This document shows positions 47,701 through 56,109 of a stretch of DNA of 64,000 nucleotides, piece after piece. The stretch's first letter is position 1. Every line of letters begins with the position of its first letter. A program made the translations under genes and the position numbers. The notes below the pieces were generated by a model. That model saw only the letters and a list, made by a program, of their open reading frames with translations, ran no database searches and was not told the origin of the DNA. Source of the DNA: Nitrospiraceae bacterium (lineage in GTDB: Bacteria; Nitrospirota; Thermodesulfovibrionia; Thermodesulfovibrionales; UBA6898); the NCBI GenBank assembly GCA_020347665.1, contig CP070737.1, positions 1,897,154 to 1,961,153 on the forward strand, read 5' to 3'.

Positions 47701-48322
47701 TTCTTGCTGTAGCAGCAGCAAGTCCTGTGTCACGTGCGCTTTCAAGGGCTTCTCGCCGAAGCCTGCTTGAGTGAAGGTCAAATCCAAGGGCCTGTTCATT
47801 TCCTTCAAGGGGCTCAACATAAAATACCGGGAAGTATTCATCCCGTTCCCCTGCCCTGATCATATTACCCCGCCCTCTCTCTTCTGTGATCTCGAAATCA
47901 GTGCTCCCCTCTTCGCGGGCCTGTTTCTCGAACTCATCACGCATGTGAACCGACACACGGGGTATCCATTCAAGCGCCTGTATGGAAGGATTACTGAACA
48001 GAAGATGATTTACGAACTCACTAAATTCATGCCGCTCAACTTTTTCAGAACCAACAAAAAAAGCATGAAGCGCATCAAGTTCATGCTGATTAAGCTGTAG
48101 GGCATCCTGGAATGCATCAATATATTTTCTGCTTGCCTCGTGAAATGCAAAGGCTGTCTTTTCCTGCTCATAAGCCCTTGCATTGTAAAAAAAATACAGA
48201 GACAAAGCCAAGCCAATACCGAAAATAACGAGAACAATGAGAATCCGGGCCTGAAGATGGTACATCCACGGAAGTTCCGGCTCGACTGCTTTGTTTATGG
48301 TAGCGCTGTCTCCGGGATTCAT
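44729..48322 (-). CDS. CHASE-GAF-PAS-PAS hybrid histidine kinase with C-terminal receiver
   Basis: The 1197-residue kinase has an N-terminal membrane helix (about 27-48) and a periplasmic CHASE domain (about 85-310; [13 protein letters not shown]). A second helix (about 345-365), GAF (about 410-560) and two PAS domains (about 570-690 and 695-815) follow. HisKA has His834 in VAHDFNN; the HATPase has DTGSGM and GKGTGLGMS; a C-terminal receiver (about 1075-1195) has [18 protein letters not shown] domains bind small extracellular ligands. No regulator is adjacent; the receiver suggests an internal phosphorelay. A pyrimidine-rich 270-base gap without genes lies upstream. Confidence 0.92.
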   Translation of the reverse strand: MNPGDSATINKAVEPELPWMYHLQARILIVLVIFGIGLALSLYFFYNARAYEQEKTAFAFHEASRKYIDAFQDALQLNQHELDALHAFFVGSEKVERHEFSEFVNHLLFSNPSIQALEWIPRVSVHMRDEFEKQAREEGSTDFEITEERGRGNMIRAGERDEYFPVFYVEPLEGNEQALGFDLHSSRLRREALESARDTGLAAATARITLVQEKEQQFGFLVFHPVYEQKKQLGTIDDRRRYLKGFVLGVYRVGDIFEKAIAKLSLSGLHAYLFDKTAPEDSRFLYAHAPRLRTEPVLSAVTEADVRKDFHYAGTIDFSGRKWLLILKPTRGFFVLQESSVPWIGLAVGILFSSILGGIVMLVIDHSAATRLHATELEKELLERRKIESKLSRLVKRLEVLMLIEKAIVGAESLEEIAGIVTEGVPELVPCERSSVVSFDFDKNAVQVLAVTAGAETQLGTDYGCSLDDFGVSEDLRSGKVRIHNDLASAGKEITATDKMLFDEGIRSYMNVPLMYEGRLVGSLNIGRSRPEAFSDEDIYVVEDVASSLAVAIKSKEIEKDLFESEKKFRSIYDSAMDGILITHVETKKFISGNNMISTMLGYSPDEIVRLSVNDIHPKEDLPYVIDQFEKQVRGEIVIAENIPMKRKDGSIFYAEISSSAVALEGEAYVVGIFRDISERKKAEEALRYERDRAQTYLDVAGVMLLVIDIDGKVKLINKKGCDILDCSEEDVIGANWFDVFIPVHEREDMRNGFNKIVTSEIAEWEYHVNPVVTGNGQEKIIAWHDTLLKNEQGDIIGMLSSGEDISERRRLEEQLQHAMKMEAVGQLAGGVAHDFNNILTAIIGYSNLLQMKIGENDPLRMHVDHILLSAERATNLVQSLLAFSRKQVINPQPVNLNGVVERIERLLSRVIGEDIQMQTALAEEEIRILADAGQIEQVIMNMAANARDAMPDGGHLTIKTGLSVIDEDFTASHVFAKKGTFGVLTIEDTGSGMDEATRRRIYEPFFTTKEVGKGTGLGMSIVYGIIEQHEGFIDVSSEPGKGAIFRIYLPVNSPDVGHSEEEDKQPREIGATHPATETILLAEDDKRVRKLIKDILEHRGYNVIMAEDGDDALVKFNENQARVQLLLLDVIMPKKNGKDVYDEISRMKPGIKALFLSGYTADIIHKKGIIEDGLSFIMKPVSIKDLLDKVRAVLEA

Positions 48323-48593
48323 TTCAGCCTGTATGTATACGCTTTAATCATGTCATGCGAAGTTTCTGCCCATCATATTGTAGAATATCATCTGTATTAT
48401 TACTACCCCCAAAGATGGCCCCTTGGCCCGGCCCATGATCCCCCGGCTGCTCGCCCGTTCAGACATCACCACCGAAAGAAAAAAAGTGGTCATGAGAGGC
48501 TGTTATGATGCAATTCTTTAATTCATTTTAGAGTGGATGGTATGATAGGATACCTGTAAGACTAATCCGATATTCAGAGGAAAAGGAGCTCTT

Positions 48594-48965
48594 ATGACTG
48601 AGGCATGGTATGAAGGGTTGCCGGATGATGCTTTTAAAACAGAAACCGACAAGGCGTATGAGAAAGCCACCGCAAAAATCCGTGAAGGGCTGGCTCAGGG
48701 TCTTGATTTTGACAGTGCCTGTGACGATCTTAAGATTCAGGATGATGAGCTCAGGCAGAACATTATCGAGGATATGCTAAAAGTACTCATCGCAGAAGAG
48801 CATTTCACCAAGAATGTGACTCTTGACGAATTGTCCGCTCAATTACGTGTTTCAGTCGATCGGCTTGAATCTGCCAAAAAAAGCATGCTCGAGGATGTGA
48901 AGAATGATTCCATCAAGGCGTTATACAGAGAACAGGGTCCTGGCGGAGCAGAACCTCACGCATGA
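48594..48965 (+). CDS. Small acidic helical protein, hypothetical
   Basis: The 123-residue protein is acidic and almost wholly helical, with no signal peptide, cysteine motif or recognised domain. AAAAGGAG lies six bases ahead of the ATG, so translation is well supported. It overlaps the next gene by 62 bases in another frame, which implies co-translation with the 30-residue-repeat protein. No family recognised. Confidence 0.6.
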   Translation: MTEAWYEGLPDDAFKTETDKAYEKATAKIREGLAQGLDFDSACDDLKIQDDELRQNIIEDMLKVLIAEEHFTKNVTLDELSAQLRVSVDRLESAKKSMLEDVKNDSIKALYREQGPGGAEPHA

Positions 48966-50184
48966 TACTATTCCCTGCCTGAAAGACTCTGTAGTACGAT
49001 TTCAAGGCACGACACGCATACATTCCTGCACGCTTTCAAAAGCAGCTGTTATCGAGGGAATTTCCTTCACTGCAGGTTCAATCGTCGGCTTTAATGACGA
49101 GGGCCGTTTGTGGCGCTGCAGAATTTCTCATGATACTGTCATACAGGGCATGCCGTGCGGGAAGGAAACTGAAATTGAATTAAACCGCAGTGGAAAACTC
49201 ATTATGTGCACGCTTTCGAAGAATTGTGATGTGCAGGAAATTCCTGCTTTGGCCGGCACAACTCTCTTCTTCCACGATATGGGCACACTCTTTAAGGCAA
49301 CGGTATCCCGAGACGTGATAATAGATGGTTTTTCCATTTTATCCGGCAGTGATGTCTGCATCCATGATAACGGCAAACTGTCATCGTTTAACCTTTCACA
49401 AGACACCATTATTCATGATATCCCCTGTCTCAAAGGAACACGGGTCTGGCTCAATAAAAATGGTCATCTTGCCGGTTGCACACTGGCTAACGATATAATA
49501 TTCTACAGCAGAAAGTATCTTAAAGGAGACCTTCTTGTTATTGCAGCAGATGGAAGGTCGATCAATATTCATACGTCTCCTGAGTCGGTACGTCAATTCG
49601 CTAATGGAAACATTCAGGGAAGGCTCCTTGAAAAAGAAGAAGCTATTCATGGAGTGCCGTGTATGGCAGATACATGGGTCTGGTTTCATGAAAACAGCCA
49701 GATCTCCAGTTGCCACCTTTTTGAAACCACACAGATTGACGGCATCACCTGCAGGGCCGATACAAGAATCTATTTTCATGAAAACGGCAGATTACTGCGA
49801 TGCTTTATCACCGCAGATGCGCTTATTCAACAGGTTCCTGTGCAATCTGATACATTTATTCTTTTTCATGAAAACGGCTCGCTTTCTGCGTGCAGACTGA
49901 GTAAGGATTATTTTTACCGTGATATCATATGCAGGGCGGGTACCTGGATCGTGTTCCATGACAACGGCGCTTTAAAGAGATGCTTCGTAAGAGAAGACAC
50001 GATAAAAAATGGTATTACGCTCAGGGCAGGTTCCTGGGCCTGTTTTCACAGGAATGATGTGCTTGAAAATTGCAAGCTCACTGAAGATGCCGTAATACAG
50101 GGCATAGTATACAAAGCGGGTGATGTTCTCCTGTTCGACGAAACCGGCTGGCTGGCAGAAACAATTAGAAATCCTCTGGAATAA
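48904..50184 (+). CDS. 30-residue tandem-repeat protein, probably a beta-solenoid
   Basis: The 426-residue protein consists almost entirely of 30-residue units: six in a row (residues 23-202), a 48-residue irregular spacer, five more (251-400) and a final partial one. The unit runs roughly IPCxAGTxVxFHENG, then L-x2-C-x-L-x2-D-x2-I-x-G. Glycines and hydrophobics recur at fixed places, and Cys at positions 3 and 20. There is no signal peptide or membrane segment. The start has GAGG nine bases upstream and lies inside the preceding gene. A parallel beta-helix or similar solenoid is likely. I know of no function. Confidence 0.75.
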   Translation: MIPSRRYTENRVLAEQNLTHDTIPCLKDSVVRFQGTTRIHSCTLSKAAVIEGISFTAGSIVGFNDEGRLWRCRISHDTVIQGMPCGKETEIELNRSGKLIMCTLSKNCDVQEIPALAGTTLFFHDMGTLFKATVSRDVIIDGFSILSGSDVCIHDNGKLSSFNLSQDTIIHDIPCLKGTRVWLNKNGHLAGCTLANDIIFYSRKYLKGDLLVIAADGRSINIHTSPESVRQFANGNIQGRLLEKEEAIHGVPCMADTWVWFHENSQISSCHLFETTQIDGITCRADTRIYFHENGRLLRCFITADALIQQVPVQSDTFILFHENGSLSACRLSKDYFYRDIICRAGTWIVFHDNGALKRCFVREDTIKNGITLRAGSWACFHRNDVLENCKLTEDAVIQGIVYKAGDVLLFDETGWLAETIRNPLE

Positions 50185-50659
50185 AAGAGCGTTCTCGGTT
50201 CAACCTACAACGTTCAAAGTTCCAAGTTCAATGTCCAACGTTCACTTCTTACTCTTTCTCACTGCGCTATGCGTTTCTTCTTTTCCTTATCCTCAGACCT
50301 ACCTCGTCCCTGATACTATAATTTCGTTACGTTTCTTGCTTGCCCAAGAAACGTAACCCAAAGAAGGGCACCCGCGAAACTTTCTTAACGGCTCGTCTGG
50401 CCGTCCTCAGTACATTTTAGAAACTCACCTTTGGCTCAGACAGCCTAAAATGCTTAACCCTGCGGGCGACCATCCTCACCTAAAAGTTTCAACGGGATAA
50501 CCTTCTTATCTCTAAGGTGATCATATCTTGCCATTAGCCTTTTGTCTGTCTTTACCTCTACCGTTACCTGTCTTTTTCTGCCTTTTACTCATTGCTCAGT
50601 ACTCAGCACTTATTGTTTTTTTCTGTCTGTCTTTTTCTCTTCCTTTACCTGTGTATGTC
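50185..50659. other. 475-base gap with repeat words and a multi-hairpin element
   Basis: There is no gene here. The first part (50200-50240) carries GTTCAAAGTTCCAAGTTC-type repeat words like those beside icd. The middle holds the structured element at 50326-50496. The rest is pyrimidine-rich (TCTGTCTTTACC-like) and shows nothing else. Confidence 0.5.
50326..50496. repeat. Compact multi-hairpin element (possible non-autonomous repeat or RNA)
   Basis: A perfect 13-base-arm hairpin, GTTACGTTTCTTG (50326-50338) with CAAGAAACGTAAC (50345-50357), stands first. Next comes a larger inverted repeat: CCCG (50371-50374) with CGGG (50493-50496) and GAAACTTT (50376-50383) with AAAGTTTC (50483-50490). Inside it are ACGGC/GCCGT (50388-50404) and CATTTTAG (50413-50420) with CTAAAATG (50445-50452). 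The arrangement resembles a folded small RNA or a miniature repeat element. Confidence 0.55.
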
Positions 50660-51358
50660 TTACGTGTATCCGAAAAACTGCATCATCTCACCGGCAATCG
50701 TTTGAAATTCATAGTTCTGGGTCTCTGTCCATTGTTCTTTCGGTGGAAATGAGAATGACGGATTCGCATTAAACTGTTTTTCTGACAATCCCCTGTCTTT
50801 TAATTTCATGTCAGTGAACATCTCAAGTGAATCAAGCACCTTCGTGCTCTGGATCTGTTCCAACTTCACAATAAGCTTCTGCCGGTCCGGTACCGGTCTA
50901 AACCCTTCAAGGGCCTTCTTGTTTCTCCAGTTCCAGATCCACGCAGTCCTCTGAAGGGGGTTCAAGGTGTCCCACATATCAAAATACGGATCATTCCTGA
51001 ATGGAATCGTACCGACAAGTCTTTGCTTATGCCAGTTGCGGCTTATTGCTGATCTGACGAAGTCCTTGCCATTCCTGACCGTGAATATGAATTTAACTGA
51101 CTGATTCAAGGCATATACGGCATCAATAAAATGGATATACAGATTTGACGCATCAATGAAGGTTCCCGGATCAATTCCCTGATGAAGGTCCATGATCACC
51201 TGAATCCGCTTTTCCAATGAATCAAATGGGTCTGCTTGAAGGTCTGTTTTCAGAAAATAAGTATCAAGTATATAATTCGCCCGAAACTCATGATGTCCTC
51301 TGAACATCTCTGCCAGCGTTTTCGTTCCTGATCTTCCTGTCCCGGTAATGATGAGCAT
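50660..51358 (-). CDS. Sulfotransferase-like protein
   Basis: The open frame extends to a TTG at 51508. The P-loop-like motif ITGTGRSGTKTLAEMF is normally close to the N-terminus in this family. A promoter-like TTGTGC-18-TATAGT lies between the two starts, so I choose the ATG at 51358 (232 residues). That motif matches the PAPS 5'-phosphosulfate loop of sulfotransferases. IFTVRNGKDFVRSAISR resembles the 3'-phosphate-binding region (R...S). C-terminal residues are basic and aromatic. It may transfer sulfate to a carbohydrate or lipid. The start is the least certain point. Confidence 0.65.
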   Translation of the reverse strand: MLIITGTGRSGTKTLAEMFRGHHEFRANYILDTYFLKTDLQADPFDSLEKRIQVIMDLHQGIDPGTFIDASNLYIHFIDAVYALNQSVKFIFTVRNGKDFVRSAISRNWHKQRLVGTIPFRNDPYFDMWDTLNPLQRTAWIWNWRNKKALEGFRPVPDRQKLIVKLEQIQSTKVLDSLEMFTDMKLKDRGLSEKQFNANPSFSFPPKEQWTETQNYEFQTIAGEMMQFFGYT

Positions 51359-51566
51359 TTTAAAACCGTTTCTCGTATATTTTTTTACTATACCAGACAA
51401 CGCATTTTCCGCACAAAATCGGCAGCTGCCTGGAAACATCTTTCTGTGCAAGCGCATTCCGGATGCCGTTTGAGAGAAGAAACCATTTTCTTCCTTCTTC
51501 GTATCCAAATGGGGGCTATTTATTTTAAACTATACCTCCATAAATAAAAGAGGCAAGGAGAATATC

Positions 51567-52223
51567 ATGGGCACGGGGAAAAAACGAATAGACAACATGA
51601 TGCGATCGGTTATGGAGTTTGTTCGCGAACATCATAAGGACGATATAGAAAAGGCATACACCTTTTTCTGGGATGAAGATGATCCTACAGAGTTTTTGAG
51701 AGGGACGGCACTTCAGTTAGGATTTACAAATTTTGAGGACTGGCTCGTTATAGATTACAAAGCAAAGAAAAACAACGAAACATTCCTTGATATCTTCAGA
51801 AAATGCACTGATACTCTGACCGATGATGATCTGTCCATAATAGAACAAATAAAGGAATCTGTACTCAGCCTCTACGAGGTGATATCCGTTTCAAAAGACA
51901 AGAAGATGCGTGTGAGGGATCTTCTCCTCGGTGAAGAGCATGATCTTCGCGACAAAATCCTTTCAAAAGGATTAAAAAAAGGAGATATTTTTGCGGCTCG
52001 TCTTCTGCTGATTGACGGGAGTCAGGTCATGAGCGGCAGTGTATATCCTTTCAGCGCGAGGTTTAAGAAAAAAGTGCTTGAGTTATTTGACAGGCAGTTT
52101 GAGAGATACAGGAAGAATGTCGATCCAGATGGTACGATGAAGGCTTTTCTTAAGAACTACGGAGACCTCTTCAATATCATTTGGGTCAAATGCATTGTTG
52201 AGAGTTCCCACGGAAAGGCATAA
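51567..52223 (+). CDS. Hypothetical protein resembling the domain found before SEC-C motifs
   Basis: The 218-residue soluble protein has FFWDEDDPTEFLRGTALQLG, FEDWLVIDYKAK, LSLYEVISVSKDKKMRVRDL and KKGDIFAARLLLIDGSQVMSG. This order resembles a domain that often precedes C-terminal SEC-C zinc motifs, but the SEC-C cysteines are absent here. AAGGAG lies six bases ahead of the ATG. It is the first gene of a plus-strand run to 54509. No function is known to me. Confidence 0.5.
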   Translation: MGTGKKRIDNMMRSVMEFVREHHKDDIEKAYTFFWDEDDPTEFLRGTALQLGFTNFEDWLVIDYKAKKNNETFLDIFRKCTDTLTDDDLSIIEQIKESVLSLYEVISVSKDKKMRVRDLLLGEEHDLRDKILSKGLKKGDIFAARLLLIDGSQVMSGSVYPFSARFKKKVLELFDRQFERYRKNVDPDGTMKAFLKNYGDLFNIIWVKCIVESSHGKA

Positions 52224-52265
52224 CATACAATAGCTTTTTATGTGGGTATTGTGCTTCATGAACAT

Positions 52266-53165
52266 ATGCTCATGAAAAAAGATTACTCATCACTCCCATC
52301 GCTTGGAATCATTTCATATTCCGATCTCTATGATATACCGGAAAAGAAGGTATGGGGTGATTACTGGTTCAAGAAGAATCTTGTCGCGACGTTCGAAGAA
52401 CTCGGTTATCCTGTTAACAACAGCAGTCCGAAAATTAAATTACATCTTTTCGGCGAGCCGGCTTATCAGACCTCTTCAGATACCTATAATATTCTCTGGC
52501 TACACAGTCATCCTGATTGGATTACACCAGAGATTCTTGAAAAATATCAAAAAATATATTGCATATCAACGTATTTCATAAAGAAAATTTCAACTATGGG
52601 ATTTCAGGCAGAATATCTGATGATCCCTACGCATATGAAACCACTCATCCGGGGAAAAAGCCATGATATCGTCTTCATAGGCAACACAAAGAAAAATACC
52701 CTTCGACCTGTCATTCGGGACCTGGGATATCCTCCATATCGTGTCACGGTGTGGGGATGGGGATGGGATGGCCTGATTCCGGCTGAATGGTACGGGGGAA
52801 TGTATTATGAAAACAGCAGGCTGAATGAACTCTATGCATGCTCAAAAGTTGTTCTGAACGATCATCACGACGATATGAGGCGAGAAGGATTTCTCAATCC
52901 TCGAATTCTCGATGTCCTCGCAAGCGGTGGATTTGTTATCTCCGACAGTGTGCTCGGCATGGATGAATTACTGGATCACAGTGTGGTCACGTATGAGACT
53001 CCCGAGGACCTTCAACGAGCAATACGCTATTATATGCAGGAAGACAAAGAAAGGGAGATGCTCGCCAAAAGGGGGCAGGAAATCGCAGTACGGTTTGCGT
53101 ATCCCAGGGCCTGCAAAAAAATTATTCAACATATAGAATCCATTTTTGATAGAGTATCTTCATGA
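52266..53165 (+). CDS. CgeB-like glycosyltransferase
   Basis: The frame opens at a GTG at 52242; ATGs at 52266 and 52272 are likelier starts, though none has a clear ribosome-binding site. About 300 residues. The N-terminal half has NILWLHSHPDWIT and YCISTYF; the C-terminal half has KVVLNDHHDDMRREGFLNPR followed by LDVLASGGFVISD. This matches the nucleotide-sugar-binding half of CgeB/GT4-like enzymes (GT-B fold). The predicted acceptor is unknown; a surface polysaccharide or protein glycan would fit. Overlaps the next gene by four bases. Confidence 0.75.
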   Translation: MLMKKDYSSLPSLGIISYSDLYDIPEKKVWGDYWFKKNLVATFEELGYPVNNSSPKIKLHLFGEPAYQTSSDTYNILWLHSHPDWITPEILEKYQKIYCISTYFIKKISTMGFQAEYLMIPTHMKPLIRGKSHDIVFIGNTKKNTLRPVIRDLGYPPYRVTVWGWGWDGLIPAEWYGGMYYENSRLNELYACSKVVLNDHHDDMRREGFLNPRILDVLASGGFVISDSVLGMDELLDHSVVTYETPEDLQRAIRYYMQEDKEREMLAKRGQEIAVRFAYPRACKKIIQHIESIFDRVSS

Positions 53166-53905
53166 GCACCGATCAGGCTGACAAGGTAGCGGGCATCATT
53201 ATTATTGGGAACGAGATACTGTCGGGCACGGTTCATGACACGAATTCATATTATCTTGCAACCGAATTAAGAGACCTCGGGGTCCTCGTATCCCGAATCG
53301 TTGTTATCCCTGATGATATCACGGTTATCAGTTCCACGACAGCTGAATTTTCAAAGACGTTCGATTATGTTTTTACAACCGGAGGCGTCGGCCCGACCCA
53401 TGATGATATGACCATGGAAGGTATTGCGCGGGGTTTTTCTGTGAACCTTGTTCCCCATCCTGAACTCGAGGCTTTTTTCAGTATGCGTTACGGCGATGGA
53501 GCAAACGAATCTGTATTGAAAATGACGAAGGTCCCCGAGGGCGCATCGGTAATTACCCATAAGGATATGAGCTACCCGGTAATCACATTCAGGAATGTAT
53601 TTATATTGCCGGGCATTCCCGAATATCTGAGAGAAAAATTCTCTTTCATAAAAGAAAACTTTCGTTCTGCTGCATTCCATGTCAAACGTTTTTATCTCGA
53701 CACGCGGGAAATGGATATTGCTGAAATACTGACCAGGACCGCGGATGAACACGGCGATGTTCTGTTCGGCTCGTACCCTATTCTCGACAATCCGGAATAT
53801 AAAATAGTAGTCACAGCAGAATCAAAATCTGAGAATGCCCTGAATGTGGCTGTGGATGATTTTACGCGCAGGTTGCCGCGAGCTGTTATTGTAAAATTAG
53901 ATTAG
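53162..53905 (+). CDS. CinA-like molybdopterin-binding-domain protein
   Basis: The 247-residue protein has GIIIIGNEILSGTVHDTNSY and FTTGGVGPTHDDMTMEGIA, the MoCF/CinA nucleotide-binding core. A C-terminal part resembles the middle domain of CinA. The nicotinamide-nucleotide amidase domain (PncC) at the C-terminus of full CinA is missing, which is the common short form. CinA proteins hydrolyse ADP-ribose or recycle damaged nucleotides. The start overlaps the glycosyltransferase stop (ATGA). Confidence 0.83.
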   Translation: MSTDQADKVAGIIIIGNEILSGTVHDTNSYYLATELRDLGVLVSRIVVIPDDITVISSTTAEFSKTFDYVFTTGGVGPTHDDMTMEGIARGFSVNLVPHPELEAFFSMRYGDGANESVLKMTKVPEGASVITHKDMSYPVITFRNVFILPGIPEYLREKFSFIKENFRSAAFHVKRFYLDTREMDIAEILTRTADEHGDVLFGSYPILDNPEYKIVVTAESKSENALNVAVDDFTRRLPRAVIVKLD

Positions 53906-53919
53906 CATCAAATTGTAGC

Positions 53920-53937
53920 CGCAGACTTTAGTCTGCG
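53920..53937. repeat. REP-like palindrome
   Basis: CGCAGACTTTAGTCTGCG has two perfect 8-base arms around a TT centre, preceded by TTGTAGC. Palindromes of the GTAGCCGCAG...CTGCG kind occur in many copies in several bacterial groups, sometimes with REP-associated transposases. Only this copy is seen in the window. Confidence 0.6.
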
Positions 53938-53954
53938 ATGATATGAGAGGTATT

Positions 53955-54509
53955 ATGGGCCGCAAAAGAATTCTAGGCAAAACAACAGACTTCATCACTG
54001 GTAGAGAGATCAAAGACACTGACGATGAACGTCTCAGACAGAGGCTTGCTCGTTATTTGGTAGAAGAGAAAGGATATGCGAAAGAAGATATTGAGGTAAA
54101 GCGCAGGATTGAGATGATCATAGAAGGTAAAAGAATACGTTCCATGGTCGACTTTGTCATTATGACAGAGGGAACGAGTTTCATGGTTATAAAATACGGT
54201 CCTGGATCTCTCGTCACCCGTGAACGGCCTGCGCTCGCAATCGCGCGAATTCTTGAGGAGTATGAGATACCGCTGACTGTTGTAACGAATGGGGAAGATG
54301 CAGAGGTGCTTGAAACCGCGAAAGGCGAGATTGTTTCTACCGGCATTGATTCTATTCCTGAGAAGGCTGTTCTCATAGAGCAGTATAAACTTTTCAAACC
54401 AAAAAAAATTTCACCTGATCAGATTGAAGCGGAAAAAAGAGTACTCTCGGCCTATGACTATCTTGAGCACTCCCTTGAATGCGATGATGACTGGTGCGAG
54501 ACAGGATAG
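53955..54509 (+). CDS. Solitary HsdR N-terminal-domain (HSDR_N) protein
   Basis: The 184-residue protein has DFITGREIKDTDDERLRQRL, EKGYAKEDIEVKRRIEM, VDFVIMTEGTSFMVIKYGPGS and IPLTVVTNGEDAEVLETA. This is the nuclease-fold domain found at the N-terminus of type I restriction subunits and as small free proteins in Deltaproteobacteria and Nitrospirota. No methylase or specificity gene is nearby, so it is not a restriction system by context. GAGAGG lies four bases ahead of the ATG at 53955; ATG 53943 is an alternative. Confidence 0.8.
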   Translation: MGRKRILGKTTDFITGREIKDTDDERLRQRLARYLVEEKGYAKEDIEVKRRIEMIIEGKRIRSMVDFVIMTEGTSFMVIKYGPGSLVTRERPALAIARILEEYEIPLTVVTNGEDAEVLETAKGEIVSTGIDSIPEKAVLIEQYKLFKPKKISPDQIEAEKRVLSAYDYLEHSLECDDDWCETG

Positions 54510-54647
54510 TATTTTTTCTGTTGAAATATCAATGCTATTTATATTTTAATATGAAAACAAACGATGCGCTAAAGCAGAGAGTTGGTTGTATCAAATAAAT
54601 AGAACAGAGAACTTCTTTTTTTCTTTGATAATTTAGGATATCTGAAT

Positions 54648-55052
54648 ATGCCGACGTATTATAAACATGAGACTGAGGGAATTGTGCATTGCTATGCGGT
54701 TGGTAACTACACGTTTGAGGAAACGTATAGTAATTACAAAGCAGCTTTGGACGACCCGAAAAGCGCTGATGGTATAAATGTTTTAATAGATGTGCGTCAA
54801 AGCAAAGAAACGCGGACTTCAGATGAAATGCGGTCTATTGCTGATCTCTTTGCTGCTTCTTCCACTTTTAAAGGACGGTGCGCCATGCTGGTAAGTCCGG
54901 ACTCAGCAGTGCGATACGGCCTTGCACGGATGTTATCTGCCTTTGCTGACATGCGAAATCTCAAATTCTCTGTTTTTCTCGAAGAAAAATCAGCCCTGGC
55001 CTGGCTTAAAGCAAAAAAATCATTCATCGACTCTTCCGATCTCAGGCCATGA
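54648..55052 (+). CDS. SpoIIAA/STAS-like small protein
   Basis: The 134-residue protein has the alternating beta-alpha pattern of SpoIIAA/STAS-like domains: VHCYAVGNYTFEETY, INVLIDVRQSKETRT, CAMLVSPDSAVRYGLARML and FSVFLEEKSALAWL. Such domains bind small ligands or partner proteins. No phosphorylatable Ser motif is clear. It converges on the ferredoxin-like gene. Confidence 0.55.
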   Translation: MPTYYKHETEGIVHCYAVGNYTFEETYSNYKAALDDPKSADGINVLIDVRQSKETRTSDEMRSIADLFAASSTFKGRCAMLVSPDSAVRYGLARMLSAFADMRNLKFSVFLEEKSALAWLKAKKSFIDSSDLRP

Positions 55053-55065
55053 CAGTCAGTGGTGA

Positions 55066-55827
55066 TCATGCATTCTTTACTTCCTGAAGTTTCGGGATGA
55101 GCGGCTTCTTCCCCTCACTCAGGATATCACCCTTGATGCCTATGACCACTTCATTATACGGAATATTCTTTCCGGATCTCTTAAGGGCCTCTTTGACAAT
55201 ATAACCAAGGCCGCCACAGCAGGGTACCTCCATCCGTACAATGTTTATGCTCCTTATCGTATTCTCATTAAACATTTCCGTCAGTTTTTCAAAGTAGAGC
55301 TGCGCGTCATCAAGTTTTGGACATGCTATCAAAAGTTTCTTCCCTTTAATAAACCTGCTGTGAAAGTTAACAGCCGAGAATGCTGTGCAATCAGCTGCCA
55401 GCAGCACGTCCGCATTCTGCAGATAGGGAGCGTTTGTTGCTATAAGCTTCAATTGCACAGGCCAGTTTGTAAGTTCAGGCTTTGATTCTGCATCACCGTT
55501 TGAGGTCTCAGCCTTTTCAGTAAAATCAAAGGCCTTTGAGCCCGGACAACCTGCAGGCACGCTCTCCTGCTGCTTCATCTTATTCATTTCCTCAACATGC
55601 CGGTGAGTAGCCTCTTCATCAAATTCTTCTGCTTCCCTCTGAATAATCGTCAGGGCACCTGTTGGACAGCCACCGAGGCACGCTCCCAGTCCGTCACAAT
55701 ACATCTCTTTTACCAGTTTTGCCTTGCCGTCAACGATCTGCAGCGCTGCCTCAGCACAGTCAACAACACACTGCCCGCATCCATCACATTTTTCTTCGTC
55801 TATCCGTATGATATTTCGTACCGCCAT
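55066..55827 (-). CDS. 4Fe-4S ferredoxin-domain protein with a C-terminal conserved cysteine region
   Basis: AGGAG six bases ahead fixes the start at 55827 (253 residues). The N-terminal half holds two cluster-binding sets: CDGCGQCVVDC and CDGLGACLGGCPTG. A linker with a Pro-Ala-Gly-Cys-Pro segment follows. The C-terminal domain has LLAADCTAFS, LIACPKLDD and MEVPCCGGLGYIV; these cysteines could bind another cofactor. The protein resembles free ferredoxin-like proteins of anaerobes near hydrogenase or sulfur genes. Its redox partner is unknown. Confidence 0.82.
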   Translation of the reverse strand: MAVRNIIRIDEEKCDGCGQCVVDCAEAALQIVDGKAKLVKEMYCDGLGACLGGCPTGALTIIQREAEEFDEEATHRHVEEMNKMKQQESVPAGCPGSKAFDFTEKAETSNGDAESKPELTNWPVQLKLIATNAPYLQNADVLLAADCTAFSAVNFHSRFIKGKKLLIACPKLDDAQLYFEKLTEMFNENTIRSINIVRMEVPCCGGLGYIVKEALKRSGKNIPYNEVVIGIKGDILSEGKKPLIPKLQEVKNA

Positions 55828-55908
55828 AGTCATCTCCTCTCATTCTGTTCTTGCTCTACAGTATACGGTTTTATGCGTCATGTATTCTATGATTTAAATC
55901 AGCCTTAA

Positions 55909-56054
55909 TAATAAATCCAAATGTCAAAATCCAAATGTCAAATAATTAATGTATTCGTGTCAGGTATCTGCGCTGAGACATTTGAAATTAGGATTTATTA
56001 AGAACTTAGATATGCATCAGATTTTTGCATTTGAGCTTTAACATTTGACATTAT
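55909..56054. repeat. AATCCAAATGTCAA-type intergenic repeat
   Basis: A tandem pair AATCCAAATGTCAA (55914 and 55928) is followed by inverted forms: ACATTTGAAATTAGGATTTA (about 55978-55997) and CATTTGAGCTTTAACATTTG (56029-56048). The last word recurs as CATTTGAGCTTTGACATTTG at 63579-63598. The rest of the gap 55834-56109 is AT-rich and holds nothing else I can name. Confidence 0.6.
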
Positions 56055-56109
56055 TTTGTTGTCTGGCTTATAAGAAAAATCAGCATCTTTGTTTTCTGCT
56101 CATGGTTCA

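Noticed and set aside
48904..50184. CRISPR-like or tandem DNA repeat
   Set aside because: The periodicity is 90 bases at the protein level; the DNA copies are too different for a CRISPR array, and the frame is fully coding.
48594..50184. A frameshift joining the 123-residue protein to the 30-residue-repeat protein
   Set aside because: The first is acidic helical and the second beta-repeat; both have plausible starts, so two overlapping genes fit better.
53955..54509. Restriction-modification system
   Set aside because: Only an HsdR N-terminal-type domain; no methylase, specificity or helicase gene is near.
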